A DNA stretch of 64,000 bases from Scleromatobacter sp964418745 (GCA_964418745.1 CAYQMX010000001.1:186001-250000), one strand, 5' to 3'; shown: positions 42,403-51,024, counted from the first letter of the stretch. Notes: generated from the sequence alone by a model not told the origin. Numbers and translations: made by a program.

Positions 42403-42705
42403 TCATGGCGTGGCGATCGGGTCTTCGGTCTCGCTGCTGGGCAGCGTTGGCACCAGCTCCAGCGTCAGCGGCTCGGCGGTGTCGGTGGTCGGCAGGCCGA
42501 TCGCGAACATCTCGAGGGCCGCGTCGCTGGCGGCGGCCGAGGCCGGCACCTGGGTCGCCGGCGCCGGCGGCGGCGGCGCCGGGGCGTCGCTGTTGCCGCC
42601 GCAGGCTGCCAGCAGCAGGCTGGACAGCGCGCCGATGCACGCGAGCGCGGCGGTACGACCGGCCAGGGAGCCGCCTTGCGGCGGTGGGCAGAAGGTGGGC
42701 GTCAT
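42403..42705 (-). CDS. Small Pro-rich lipoprotein of the DUF4331 operon
   Basis: A 100-residue lipoprotein. The signal is SSLLLAACGG with the lipidated Cys at 35, followed by a Pro/Ala linker (APAPPPPAPATQVPAS) and an acidic Thr-rich C-terminus. No domain is recognisable. It starts 15 bases after the DUF4331 stop. A stalk or anchor role for the operon's products is a guess. Confidence 0.78.
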   Translation of the reverse strand: MTPTFCPPPQGGSLAGRTAALACIGALSSLLLAACGGNSDAPAPPPPAPATQVPASAAASDAALEMFAIGLPTTDTAEPLTLELVPTLPSSETEDPIATP

Positions 42706-42719
42706 GTCGGGTGCCTCGC

Positions 42720-44324
42720 TCACTTGGCGCCGTTGCCGCGGGCGGCGGCGGTGGCGGTCGGGTTGGGAATGGCCTCGGCGCGGGCGCCGGTGCCCGGGAT
42801 CGGCGTGTTCAGGTACGGGAAGCCCGGCAGGAACGGCTGGGCGGCCTGGTCGACCGTGTCGTTGAGGGCGAACGTGGTCGCGCCCAGCGGCACGGCGGCC
42901 GGGTTGCAGGCGGCGCCGAAGCCGAACGCGTCGGTCGTGCCGTTGGCCACGCACAGCCCGCCCATCGCGGCGATCAGCGTGATGTCGACGACGTCGTCCT
43001 TCGGGCGGCGGCCGTTCGGGTAGCCGGCGAAGTCCTGGCCGCCGGCCAGCGCGTTGCCGACGTAGCCCAGGCGGTTCTGCTGGTCGAACGCCACGGCCGG
43101 CTTGGCCGTGTTCAGGCGCAGCATCTCCGACGGCGTGACCGTGGCCAGCTGGTTCAGGCCGGTGATGCCGGTCAGGAAGGTCGTGACGAGGTCGTTGCGC
43201 GGGACGTTCGTCGGCGCGACGCCCGGCAGGCCGAGGTAGGTCTCGAGCAGCTTCGGGTACGCCGGGTTGGTGACGTAGTTCAGGAACTGCCCGTCGCCGG
43301 ACGGCTTCGACCCGTTGAACAGGTCCTTGTCCTTCATGCCGATCACCAGTTCGTTGACCAGCGGCATGCCCAGGCGCGAGACCTGCGTCCACGCGCCGCC
43401 GTTGCGGTCGGTGGTCTGGTAGCCCGACTTCGGCGTCGGGTCGAGCACGCGCGTCTGGCGCAGCGAGGCCGTCGTCCAGCCGCCGATCACCGGGTTGGCC
43501 GGGGTGGCGCCCAGGCAGGCCGCGGGCACCTCGAGCTCCAGCGCCGTCACGTTCTTGTAGTACAGCGAGCCGCGCGGCGTCGCGTTGTAGTCGGCGGCGT
43601 TGGTGAGCACCGTCACGGGCGCGTCGACCATGTCGAAGATCACGCCCAGGTTCACCGCGAACGGGTCCTGGCGCGCGCCGACGAACACCTTGCCGGGGGT
43701 CGCGCAACCGGGGATCGTGATCGGGAAGACGTGGGCGGCGGCGTAGCTCGCGTAGTCGGCGATGGTCTTCTCGCCGATGTTGTCGGCCGGCTTGTCGAAG
43801 GTGGCCGAGCCGGTGGTCGCGTTGACGATCGGCTGCGCCGTGCCCTTGCGGCGGTCGCCGGTGACCAGCGTCAGCGTGTAGGTCTCGTTGACCTGCAGGT
43901 GCGGGTCGCGCGCGACGCTGACGGGGCCGTTCTGCAGCGGCGCGATGTCGATGTCGCTCGTGCCGACCTTGACCGTCTTCGCGCTGAAGCTGTTCTGGAA
44001 GCGGAACTGGAAGGTCAGGTGTTCCTTGGCGTCGCCGACGTTGTCGATGTGGATCTCGTAGAGCGCGTTGGCATCCATCGCGTGGTAGTTCGGGCCGTCG
44101 AAGCCGTCCTGCAGCGGCTGGTAGTCGGCCACCAGCGTCACGAAGCCGGCGCGGCCGGCTTCGTAGCTGTTGAACATGTAGAAGTCCGACGCGTCGACCT
44201 TGGGCGAGGTCGAGATGAACGGCGCCTCGCGATGGCTGGAGGCCTGGGCCCCGCCCGCGAGGGCGAGGAGGGCGGCGGCCACGACGGGCGCGGCGCGGAA
44301 CAGGGGGGCTCGGTGAAGTCGCAT
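42720..44324 (-). CDS. DUF4331 family exported protein
   Basis: A 534-residue exported protein; signal peptide ends near GGAQASS. The DUF4331 start SSHREAPFISTSPKVDASDFY is diagnostic, followed by MFNSYEAGRAGFVTLVADYQP, LYEIHIDNVGDAKEHLTFQF and a long middle with LGMPLVNELVIGMKDKDLFN. Function of the family is unknown. AGGAGA six bases before the ATG at 44324 is an excellent ribosome site. It leads a four-gene operon (lipoprotein, repeat protein, HupE/UreJ-like) and is divergent from a sedolisin-type protease. Confidence 0.93.
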   Translation of the reverse strand: MRLHRAPLFRAAPVVAAALLALAGGAQASSHREAPFISTSPKVDASDFYMFNSYEAGRAGFVTLVADYQPLQDGFDGPNYHAMDANALYEIHIDNVGDAKEHLTFQFRFQNSFSAKTVKVGTSDIDIAPLQNGPVSVARDPHLQVNETYTLTLVTGDRRKGTAQPIVNATTGSATFDKPADNIGEKTIADYASYAAAHVFPITIPGCATPGKVFVGARQDPFAVNLGVIFDMVDAPVTVLTNAADYNATPRGSLYYKNVTALELEVPAACLGATPANPVIGGWTTASLRQTRVLDPTPKSGYQTTDRNGGAWTQVSRLGMPLVNELVIGMKDKDLFNGSKPSGDGQFLNYVTNPAYPKLLETYLGLPGVAPTNVPRNDLVTTFLTGITGLNQLATVTPSEMLRLNTAKPAVAFDQQNRLGYVGNALAGGQDFAGYPNGRRPKDDVVDITLIAAMGGLCVANGTTDAFGFGAACNPAAVPLGATTFALNDTVDQAAQPFLPGFPYLNTPIPGTGARAEAIPNPTATAAARGNGAK

Positions 44325-44644
44325 GTCTTTTCTCCTGGTGCTTGTGGGGGATGCCTTGTCGTGGCGCAGCGATGTCGGGCTGGAGGGCACGCCATCGAAC
44401 GCGGTGCTGGCAAGGTCGTTACGTCGCCCCGGGCCCGGGCGGATGCAGGCGCGTCCTTGACCGCGCGCGCCGCGCTGGCTTGCATCCGTTCGGGCCGGGC
44501 ACACGTAGCGCGCGCCGGACGCTTTCCGCCCCGACGAGCGGGACGGCGTGACTTAGTCGACGCGCGGCGCCGATTCCCTGTCGAGCTCGCTCATCGGCAC
44601 CGACGGCCGGTCGAAGGGGTCTGCACAGACTCCAGGAACCGCCC
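44325..44644. other. 320-base divergent control region, DUF4331 operon / sedolisin gene
   Basis: No gene seen. It must hold the promoters of both divergent units. No clear sigma-70 pair, operator palindrome or small ORF with a ribosome site was found. A palindromic GC block (CCCGGGCCCGGG) lies near 44429. Confidence 0.5.
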
Positions 44645-46750
44645 GTGTCCATGCATCGCCCGTCCACCTCCACCTCCGCCTTCGACTCCGCGCCCGTCCC
44701 GCGCCTGGCCCGGCTGCTGCCGTTGCTGGCCCTGGCCGCGCTCGGCGCCTGCGGCGGCGGCGAGACGGACGCGTCGCCGGCCACGCCGGACGTCGCACCG
44801 GCGGCGAGCGCGGGCGTCGAGGTGCAGCCCACCTTCCACATGGCCGCGGCGCAGCTCGACGAGCCCGCCGATGTCGACGCTGACGGCCGCGGCGCCTCCG
44901 CCAGCCAGGCGCCGCACCGCTTCGCGATCGACGGCGCCCTGGCCGGGTTGTCGACCGCGCGCCTGACGCCCGAGCGCCTGGCCGCCGCGCGCCGGGTGAG
45001 CGTGGCCTCGGCCAGCGGCAGCAAGCCGGCCGCCACCGCCATCACCGCGGCGGTCTACACGCCGGCGCAGATCCGCGCGGCCTACGGCCTGCCGGCGCTG
45101 CCCGCCGTCGGCGCCACGCTGTCCGCCGCCGACGCCGCCGCGTTCGGCGCGGGGCAGACCCTCTACATCGTCGATGCCTACGACGACCCGAACGCGTTCG
45201 CCGACCTCAACCGCTTCTCGGCCAAGTTCGGCCTGCCGGCCTGCACCAGCGTCGCGCTGGCGGCGACCACGGCGCTGCCGCTGGCCAAGCCGGGTGCGAG
45301 CACCTGCACGTTCTCGGTGGTCTACACGGACAGCCGGGCCGCGCTCAACAGCGCGGCGCCCGCCTACGATGCCGGCTGGGCCTCGGAGATCGCGCTCGAC
45401 GTGCAATGGGCGCACGCGATCGCGCCGCTGGCGCGCATCGTGCTGGTGGAGACCGCCGATGCCGGCAGCAACAACCTGGTCGGCGGCGTCGCACTGGCCA
45501 ACAAGATGGGCGCGGGCGTCGTCTCGATGAGCTTCGGCAGCAGCGAAGGCAGCTGGGTGCTGTCCACCGACGTCGCGTTCGCCGCCACCGGCATGACCTA
45601 TGTCGCGGCGGCGGGCGACAGCGGCACCCAGGCCTCCTGGCCGGCGGTCTCGCCGCGCGTGCTGGCCGTGGGCGGCACCAGCCTGCAATGGAACGGCAGC
45701 GGCACGCGCTACGAGGCGGCCTGGTCCAGCTCCGGTGGCGGCATCAGCGCGGTCGAGCCGCTGCCGACCTGGCAGTCGGGCACGGCCGTGCCGGGCGTGG
45801 GCGCGGCGAAGATGCGCACCGTCTCCGACGTCGCGTTCAACGCCAACCCGAACACCGGCCAGTACGTGGCCTTCACCGCCAAGGGCTCGACCACCACGAA
45901 CTGGAACGCCTACGGCGGCACCAGCATCGCCGCGCCGCAATGGGCCGGCCTGGTGGCCGTGGCCAACGCGCGGCGCGCACTCGCCGCGAAGACCCCGCTG
46001 GGCGACTTCCACGCGACGCTCTACAAGACCATCGCCGCATCGGCCGGCACCTACGCGGCGGCCTTCGCCGACATCGTCGACGGCAGCAACGGCAGCTGCG
46101 CCAGCTGCGCGACCGCCAGGGGCTTCGACACGGTCACCGGCTGGGGCACGCCCAACGCGGGCGCGCTGCTCAACGCGCTGGTCAGCGACTCGACGTCCTC
46201 GACCCCGCCCACCCCGACGCCCGTGGCGGTGGCGCCCGGGGTTCCTGGCGGCGCTTTCTCGGCCAGGACCGGCACGGCGTTCACGCAGTCGCTGGGCATC
46301 ACCGCGCCGTCCGGCGTGACCACCACCTACGCGCTGGCCGGCGCGCCCGCCGGCCTGACGGTCAGCGCGGCCGGCGTCCTCAACTGGGCCGCGCCCGTCG
46401 CGGGCAACTACGCGTTCACGGCGACCGCCACCACCAGCGCCGGCGCGTCGGCCAGCGGCAAGTACACGCTGGCCGTCGTCGCGGTCAACCACGCGCCCGC
46501 GGTCGCGTCGGGCTCGATCACGATCAAGGCCGGCACGGCGCTGTCCGTCGGCATTCCCGCCGGCGATCCCGACGGCGACGCGATCACGTGGAAGATGACG
46601 GGCGCCCCCAGCGGCCTGACGCTGAGCACTGCGGGCGTGTTGAAGTGGAGCAAGGCGGTCAAGGGCAGCTACACGCTCAAGATCACCGTGACCGACTCGC
46701 ACGGCCTGGCCGGCGCGGTCGGCACGATCACGCTCAACGTGACCGCCTGA
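44645..46750 (+). CDS. Sedolisin-type (S53-like) serine protease lipoprotein with C-terminal Ig-like repeats
   Basis: A 701-residue envelope protease. Lipobox LGAC puts the lipidated Cys at 36. The acid serine protease core carries the sedolisin quartet: E248 and D252 (ASEIALDVQWAHA), oxyanion D325 (AAAGDSGTQ) and the nucleophile S427 (GGTSIAAPQWAG). Only about 100 residues lie between Cys36 and the catalytic core, far less than the usual pro-kumamolisin domain. After about 520 come two Ig/cadherin-like repeats (GTAFTQSLGITAPSG, GTALSVGIPAGDPDGDAI). AGGA spaced for the GTG at 44645 fits better than the ATG six bases on. Divergent from the DUF4331 operon. Confidence 0.9.
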   Translation: MSMHRPSTSTSAFDSAPVPRLARLLPLLALAALGACGGGETDASPATPDVAPAASAGVEVQPTFHMAAAQLDEPADVDADGRGASASQAPHRFAIDGALAGLSTARLTPERLAAARRVSVASASGSKPAATAITAAVYTPAQIRAAYGLPALPAVGATLSAADAAAFGAGQTLYIVDAYDDPNAFADLNRFSAKFGLPACTSVALAATTALPLAKPGASTCTFSVVYTDSRAALNSAAPAYDAGWASEIALDVQWAHAIAPLARIVLVETADAGSNNLVGGVALANKMGAGVVSMSFGSSEGSWVLSTDVAFAATGMTYVAAAGDSGTQASWPAVSPRVLAVGGTSLQWNGSGTRYEAAWSSSGGGISAVEPLPTWQSGTAVPGVGAAKMRTVSDVAFNANPNTGQYVAFTAKGSTTTNWNAYGGTSIAAPQWAGLVAVANARRALAAKTPLGDFHATLYKTIAASAGTYAAAFADIVDGSNGSCASCATARGFDTVTGWGTPNAGALLNALVSDSTSSTPPTPTPVAVAPGVPGGAFSARTGTAFTQSLGITAPSGVTTTYALAGAPAGLTVSAAGVLNWAAPVAGNYAFTATATTSAGASASGKYTLAVVAVNHAPAVASGSITIKAGTALSVGIPAGDPDGDAITWKMTGAPSGLTLSTAGVLKWSKAVKGSYTLKITVTDSHGLAGAVGTITLNVTA

Positions 46751-46756
46751 GCGGCC

Positions 46757-48427
46757 TCAGCGGCCCAGCAGGTCGGCGCCGAGGGCCTCGGCCACCTCGA
46801 TGCCGTCGACGCCCGCCGACATGATGCCGCCGGCGTAGCCCGCGCCTTCGCCGGCCGGGTACAGGCCGCGCACGTTCAGGCTCTGGTAGTCCTTGCCGCG
46901 CGGGATGCGCAGCGGCGACGAGGTGCGCGTCTCGACGCCGGTGAGCACCGCGTCGGGCAGCGAGAAGCCCTTGATCTGGCGCTCGAACGCGGGCAGCGCC
47001 TCGCGGATCGCGTCGAGCGCGTACTCGGGCAGGCTGCCACGGCCCTTCTCGGCGAGGTCGGTCAGGTGCACGCCCGGCTTGTACGAGGGCTGCACGCTGC
47101 CCAGCGCGCTCGAGCGCTGGCGCTTGACGAAGTCGCCCACCAGCGCGCCGGGCGCCTGGTAGCCGCCGCCGCCGAGCTCGTAGGCGCGCGATTCCCAGAA
47201 GCGCTGGAACGCGATGCCGTCGAGCGGGTTGACGACGCCGCCCGACCGGCCGTCCTGGCGATAGTCCTCGGGCGCGATGCCCACGACGATGCCGGCGTTG
47301 GCATTGCGCTCGTTGCGCGAATACTGGCTCATGCCGTTGGTGACCACGCGCCCCGCTTCCGAGGTGGCCGCCACCACGGTGCCGCCGGGGCACATGCAGA
47401 AGCTGTAGACCGAGCGGCCGTTGCTCGCGTGGTGCACCAGCTTGTAGTCGGCGGCGCCCAGGATCGGGTTGCCGGCGTTGGGGCCGAAGCGCGCGCGGTC
47501 GATCAGGCCCTGCGGGTGCTCGATGCGGTAGCCGATCGAGAACGGCTTGGCGTCCATGCGCACGCCGCGCTCGTGCAGCATCGCGAAGGTGTCGCGCGCG
47601 CTGTGGCCCAGCGCCAGCACCACGTGGTCGCTGCGCAGTTCCTCGCCGGAGGCCAGGCGCAGCCCGCGCACCTGCTTGCTGTCGCCGCGGCCGTCCAGCA
47701 GCAGGTCGGTGACGCGCTGCTGGAAGCGGATCTCGCCGCCGAGCGCGACGATGTCGGCGCGCATCTTCTCCACCATGCCCACCAGGCGGAAGGTGCCGAT
47801 GTGCGGCTTGGCGACGAACAGGATCTCCTCGGGCGCGCCGGCCTTGACGAACTCGGCGAGCACCTTGCGCGTGAGGTGGCGCGGGTCGCTGATCTGGCTC
47901 CACAGCTTGCCGTCGGAGAACGTGCCGGCACCGCCCTCGCCGAACTGCACGTTCGACTCCGGATCGAGCTGGCCCTGGCGCCACAGGCCCCAGGTGTCCT
48001 TGGTGCGTTCGCGCACTTCCTTGCCGCGTTCGAGCACGATCGGGCGCAGGCCCATCTGCGCCAGGATCAGCGCGGCGAAGATCCCGCACGGGCCGAAGCC
48101 GACGACGAGCGGGCGCTGGCGTGCGCCCGCGCCCTCGAAGAAGCCGTCGGCCGCATGGCCGACGAAGCGGTAGTTCGTGTCGGGCGTCGCGCGCACGTGC
48201 GGGTCGCCCGCGAAGCGGGCCAGCACGGCGGCCTCGTCGACCGCGAGCGCGCAGTCGACGGTGTAGGTCAGCACGATGGCCGTCTTCTTGCGCGCGTCGT
48301 AGCTGCGCTTGAAGACGGTGAACGACGCCAGGTCCGCATCGCGCACGCCCAGCCGTGCCACGATCGCCGAACGCAGGGCGTCCTCGGCATGGTCGAGCGG
48401 CAGGCGCAGTTCGGTGATTCGGAGCAT
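46757..48427 (-). CDS. FAD-dependent dehydrogenase-like protein (COG2509 family)
   Basis: A 556-residue flavoprotein of the uncharacterised FAD-dependent dehydrogenase family. An N-terminal ~95-residue domain (LGVRDADLASFTVFKRSYDARKK) precedes the FAD Rossmann motif LVVGFGPCGIFAALILAQMG. Other family motifs are NVQFGEGGAGTFSDGKL, CMCPGGTVVAATSEAG, ETRTSSPLRIPRG and the C-terminal GLYPAGEGAGYAGGIMSAG. The substrate is unknown. It is monocistronic and convergent with the sedolisin gene (six-base gap). Confidence 0.92.
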   Translation of the reverse strand: MLRITELRLPLDHAEDALRSAIVARLGVRDADLASFTVFKRSYDARKKTAIVLTYTVDCALAVDEAAVLARFAGDPHVRATPDTNYRFVGHAADGFFEGAGARQRPLVVGFGPCGIFAALILAQMGLRPIVLERGKEVRERTKDTWGLWRQGQLDPESNVQFGEGGAGTFSDGKLWSQISDPRHLTRKVLAEFVKAGAPEEILFVAKPHIGTFRLVGMVEKMRADIVALGGEIRFQQRVTDLLLDGRGDSKQVRGLRLASGEELRSDHVVLALGHSARDTFAMLHERGVRMDAKPFSIGYRIEHPQGLIDRARFGPNAGNPILGAADYKLVHHASNGRSVYSFCMCPGGTVVAATSEAGRVVTNGMSQYSRNERNANAGIVVGIAPEDYRQDGRSGGVVNPLDGIAFQRFWESRAYELGGGGYQAPGALVGDFVKRQRSSALGSVQPSYKPGVHLTDLAEKGRGSLPEYALDAIREALPAFERQIKGFSLPDAVLTGVETRTSSPLRIPRGKDYQSLNVRGLYPAGEGAGYAGGIMSAGVDGIEVAEALGADLLGR

Positions 48428-48479
48428 GGGCGGTGTCTCGGCGCGGCCGCGAACTGCACCGCGACAAAGGTCGGCTGAA

Positions 48480-48504
48480 ACGAACAAAGGAGCCCGAAGG
48501 CTCC
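48480..48504 (-). terminator. Terminator with UUCG-type loop after the 54-residue protein gene
   Basis: On the minus strand GGAGCC-TTCG-GGCTCC is followed by a T-rich tract (TTTGTTCGTTT). The UUCG tetraloop makes this a strong intrinsic terminator. It lies 110 bases after the stop at 48615 and before the FAD-dehydrogenase gene on the same strand, so it closes a separate transcript. Confidence 0.8.
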
Positions 48505-48570
48505 TGGTCACGCAGCTTGTGCGTCTGTCGTCAGGCGCATCCCGGCCCGGGGCCGAGGATGCCCGGGGCG

Positions 48571-48611
48571 AACCGGCGCCGGCGCCGGTTCGGCCGCGAC
48601 GGGCCGAACCG
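48571..48611. repeat. GC palindromes in the 3' region of the 54-residue protein gene
   Basis: A perfect 20-base palindrome (48571-48590, AACCGGCGCC and its complement) is followed by a second inverted repeat (48585-48595 with 48600-48611, CGGTTCGGCC type). The two overlap, so the RNA could fold in two exclusive ways downstream of the stop at 48615. Confidence 0.6.
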
Positions 48612-48614
48612 GGT

Positions 48615-48779
48615 TCAGCCCTGGCGAGCGCGCTTGCCCGGGTTCTTCTTGCTGCGGGTGTGGGCGCCGCGCTCGAGGCTGCGCTTCTGGCCCTTGCCGG
48701 TGGTGGCGGTGACGCCGATCGGCAGCGCCGGACGCGGGGTGGCCTTGCGGTCGGCTTCGGTAACGATCTTGTTGCCCAT
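48615..48779 (-). CDS. 54-residue highly basic protein
   Basis: A very small protein, MGNKIVTEADRKATPRP at the start and SKKNPGKRARQG at the end, with 14 Lys/Arg among 54 residues. It has no hydrophobic stretch, so it is cytoplasmic and likely binds nucleic acid or the ribosome. Codon use is genome-like, and the gene has its own strong terminator downstream, which supports expression. No clear ribosome site precedes the ATG. I do not recognise a named family; similar short basic proteins exist in betaproteobacteria. Confidence 0.7.
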   Translation of the reverse strand: MGNKIVTEADRKATPRPALPIGVTATTGKGQKRSLERGAHTRSKKNPGKRARQG

Positions 48780-49080
48780 GATTGGATCCGGTCTGAAAGC
48801 TGTGAGAGGTCGAACCCGGCATTATCCAGCAAATGGCGGAAAAATGCACCTCCCCGCGCCGGCAGGCCGGGCCGGGCCCCGGCCGCCGCCCGCCCCGCCC
48901 GGGGAAACTCGCCCCGGACGACGGGTGCGGCACGGCGTCGTTTGTAAAGTTCGATTACGTCTCCGCCGTCAACGACACGGGTGCGCAGGCCGTTCTAGAG
49001 GCAAGCTCGCGCCGCAGCGCCCCCCGACGAGTGCGGCAGACACTCCTCCCCTCCCGAGCCGACCAGAAGGAAGACCGACC
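48780..49080. other. 301-base intergenic control region
   Basis: Divergent region between the 54-residue protein and the secreted protein at 49081. On the minus strand GATAAT at about 48823 is a possible -10 for the small gene. On the plus strand only AAGGAAG shortly before 49081 is clear, a ribosome site. Centre is GC-rich with no gene seen. Confidence 0.45.
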
Positions 49081-49596
49081 ATGAAGAAGATCCCCCTCCA
49101 GCTCGCGATCGCCGCGATCGCCGTCCTCGCCGGCGGCGCCGCGCAGGCCCAGGTGTCCGTGGGTGCCAGCATCAACATCAACGTGCCGGGGGTCTATGGC
49201 CGCGTCGACATCGGCGGCCCGCAGGCCGGCGTCGTCTACGAGGCGCCGCCCGTGGTCTACGCGCAGCCGATGATCATCGCGCCGACGCCGGTGGCGATCC
49301 ACCAGCGCCCGATCTACCTGTACGTGCCGGAAGCGCACCAGCGCGACTGGCGGCACCACTGCGCGGCCTACGGCGCCTGCGGCCAGCCGGTGTACTTCGT
49401 GCGCGAACAGTGGGTGCACGACCGCTACGTGCAGCATTACCCGCACGACCACCGCTTCGACCACGACGATCGCGAGCGCGGCCATGGCCGCGGCCACGAC
49501 CGCGACCAGGAGCGCGATCACGACAACGGGCACCGTGACGACCGCGGCGACCGTGGCGACCGCGGCGACCGCGGCCACGACGGCGACCGCCACTGA
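49081..49596 (+). CDS. Secreted protein with His/Asp/Arg-rich repetitive tail
   Basis: A 171-residue exported protein; signal peptide ends at AAQAQ. The middle is hydrophobic and Pro/Val/Tyr-rich (VVYEAPPVVYAQPMIIAP), with a conserved-looking core YLYVPEAHQRDWRHHCAAYGACGQPVYFV in outline (residues 80-110) and two Cys. The last 45 residues are charged repeats of HDRD and GDR units, a plausible divalent-metal-binding tail. The core resembles small periplasmic proteins of unknown function. Hairpin terminator follows at 49621. Confidence 0.83.
   Translation: MKKIPLQLAIAAIAVLAGGAAQAQVSVGASININVPGVYGRVDIGGPQAGVVYEAPPVVYAQPMIIAPTPVAIHQRPIYLYVPEAHQRDWRHHCAAYGACGQPVYFVREQWVHDRYVQHYPHDHRFDHDDRERGHGRGHDRDQERDHDNGHRDDRGDRGDRGDRGHDGDRH
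49539..49574 (+). repeat. Four tandem 9-base repeats in the coding tail
   Basis: Four consecutive copies of CGACCGYGG encode the GDR repeat near the C-terminus. Being in frame and multiples of three bases, they can expand or contract without frameshift. Confidence 0.8.
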
Positions 49597-49620
49597 TCCG
49601 AACCGGCCCTGACCAAGGAA

Positions 49621-49644
49621 GACGGCGGCCCGCGGGCCGCCGTC
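49621..49644. terminator. Palindromic terminator hairpin
   Basis: A perfect 24-base palindrome (GACGGCGGCCCG and its complement) between the convergent stops at 49596 and 49667. GC-rich stem, followed by a short TCGTCGTT; likely serves both directions. Confidence 0.7.
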
Positions 49645-49666
49645 GTCGTTCAAGGGCCGCGCCGGG

Positions 49667-50806
49667 TCAGCGCGTGGACATCGGGGTCGCGCGCAGGCGC
49701 GTGGCCGCGCCGACCGTGCGTTCCGACACGAACAGCGTCGTGGCCGCCGTGCCGCGCTGCTGCGCGCCGTGCCCGCTCATCGGCAGGTGGTGCGCCAACG
49801 CGTTGCCGGGGCGGCGCAGCGCCTGCACCGCCTCCCAGGTGGCCGGGCGCGCCCAGCCGGCGGCCGACAGCTGCATGTCCCACAGCCCGACGCCGCCGCC
49901 GAGCGCGCGCACCTCGCGCAGGTGGTCGACCAGGCCCGGGCCGAAGCCGCCGGAGCCCCAGGCGTCGACCCAGGTGGGCATGCCCATCACGATCTGGTCG
50001 CGCCGGTAGCCGGCCTTGACGCCGTAGTCCAGCTGCCAGCTGTAGCGAAACAGCGCCGCGCCGCCCTCGCACACCGGCTTGCCCTCGGGCGTGAAGGTGG
50101 CCTTGCTGCCTTCGTAGAGGTCTTCGTAGCCCATGCTGTGGATGGTGGCGACGTCGCCCACCCAGTCGCCCCACCAGCGCATGTTGGGTGCGTTGTCGCA
50201 CGGGCTGTGGAAGCTGTCGACGGTCAGCAGCTTGCCCTTGGCCCTGAGGGCGGCGGAGAGCTGGTGCACGAAGGCGGCGTAGGCGGCGCGGTCGGCGCCG
50301 AAATCGCCCTCGCCTTCGAGGTCGAGGTCCACGCCGTCGAGTTCCCACTGGTCGACCGCGGCGACCAGCGCGGCCGTGAACTGCGCCGGATGCTCGGCGA
50401 AGGCGCGCCGCGCCCATTTCCAGTCCCAGCGGTTGACCACCTGCGAGTTGTTGTACACGGTCAGCAGCGGCTGCACGCCGTGGCTGCGCGCCCACTGCGT
50501 GAGCTGGCGCACGTTGGCGGCGGTGACCGGCTTGCCGGTGGCGTCGACCGGCGCGAGGACCAGGTGCCGGCCGTCGGCGCTCGGATTCCAGAACTGCAGG
50601 CCCAGGCGCGTCATCGCCTGGCCGATGGCCGGCGTGGCCGCCAGGGCCTTCAGCGACGCGTCGATGCCGTAGGCCGGCACCCATCCCATCACCTGCGGCC
50701 CGGCCGCGCCGCCCGGCTGGGCGTGGACGGCGGCCGCGGCCAGGGCGGCGGCGAGCGCGAGCGGCCGGGCGCGGCGTGCGTGAGAAACAGAGAGCGTCGT
50801 TCCCAT
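49667..50806 (-). CDS. Exported glycoside hydrolase family 18 protein
   Basis: A 379-residue exported GH18 (chitinase-like) enzyme. Signal peptide ends at AAAVHAQ. The barrel begins QVMGWVPAYGID and the catalytic motif DGxDxDxE is complete: D157, D160, D162, E164 in LDGVDLDLEGE. Later motifs are IHSMGYEDLY, IVMGMPTWVDAWGSGGF and GVGLWDMQL. No chitin-binding module is present. Natural substrate could be chitin or another N-acetylglucosamine polymer. Start ATG at 50806. Confidence 0.92.
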   Translation of the reverse strand: MGTTLSVSHARRARPLALAAALAAAAVHAQPGGAAGPQVMGWVPAYGIDASLKALAATPAIGQAMTRLGLQFWNPSADGRHLVLAPVDATGKPVTAANVRQLTQWARSHGVQPLLTVYNNSQVVNRWDWKWARRAFAEHPAQFTAALVAAVDQWELDGVDLDLEGEGDFGADRAAYAAFVHQLSAALRAKGKLLTVDSFHSPCDNAPNMRWWGDWVGDVATIHSMGYEDLYEGSKATFTPEGKPVCEGGAALFRYSWQLDYGVKAGYRRDQIVMGMPTWVDAWGSGGFGPGLVDHLREVRALGGGVGLWDMQLSAAGWARPATWEAVQALRRPGNALAHHLPMSGHGAQQRGTAATTLFVSERTVGAATRLRATPMSTR

Positions 50807-50877
50807 TGTTCTGGTTGCACCAACGAGGGGCGGATCGTATCAAATGTAAGACAAGAGCAAGAATCGGACGTACAAAT

Positions 50878-50905
50878 CAGGGTTTTCCATCCAGGGTTTT
50901 CCACT
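50878..50905 (+). repeat. Two 14-base direct repeats upstream of a patatin gene
   Basis: CAGGGTTTTCCATC is followed immediately by CAGGGTTTTCCACT, two near-identical 14-base units. They lie in the AT-richer 218-base divergent region between GH18 and the patatin gene; a regulator or protein-binding site is possible. Confidence 0.5.
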
Positions 50906-51024
50906 GCCGCGTTGCGCAACAGGCACAAGCCGCGAGGCCGGGCCGCGCAATACCCGTCCGGACCGGCGGGCACGCGGCGCTCGCCGAAGATGGGCCGCAT
51001 GAACCGAATCCGCTCCCTCCGCCG

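Noticed and set aside
40932..44966. Very long plus-strand open frame (over 1300 codons) opposite the DUF4331 operon
   Set aside because: Shadow of GC-rich minus-strand genes; the product is Arg/Gly/Ala-rich with no domains, whereas the opposite strand has clear families and ribosome sites.
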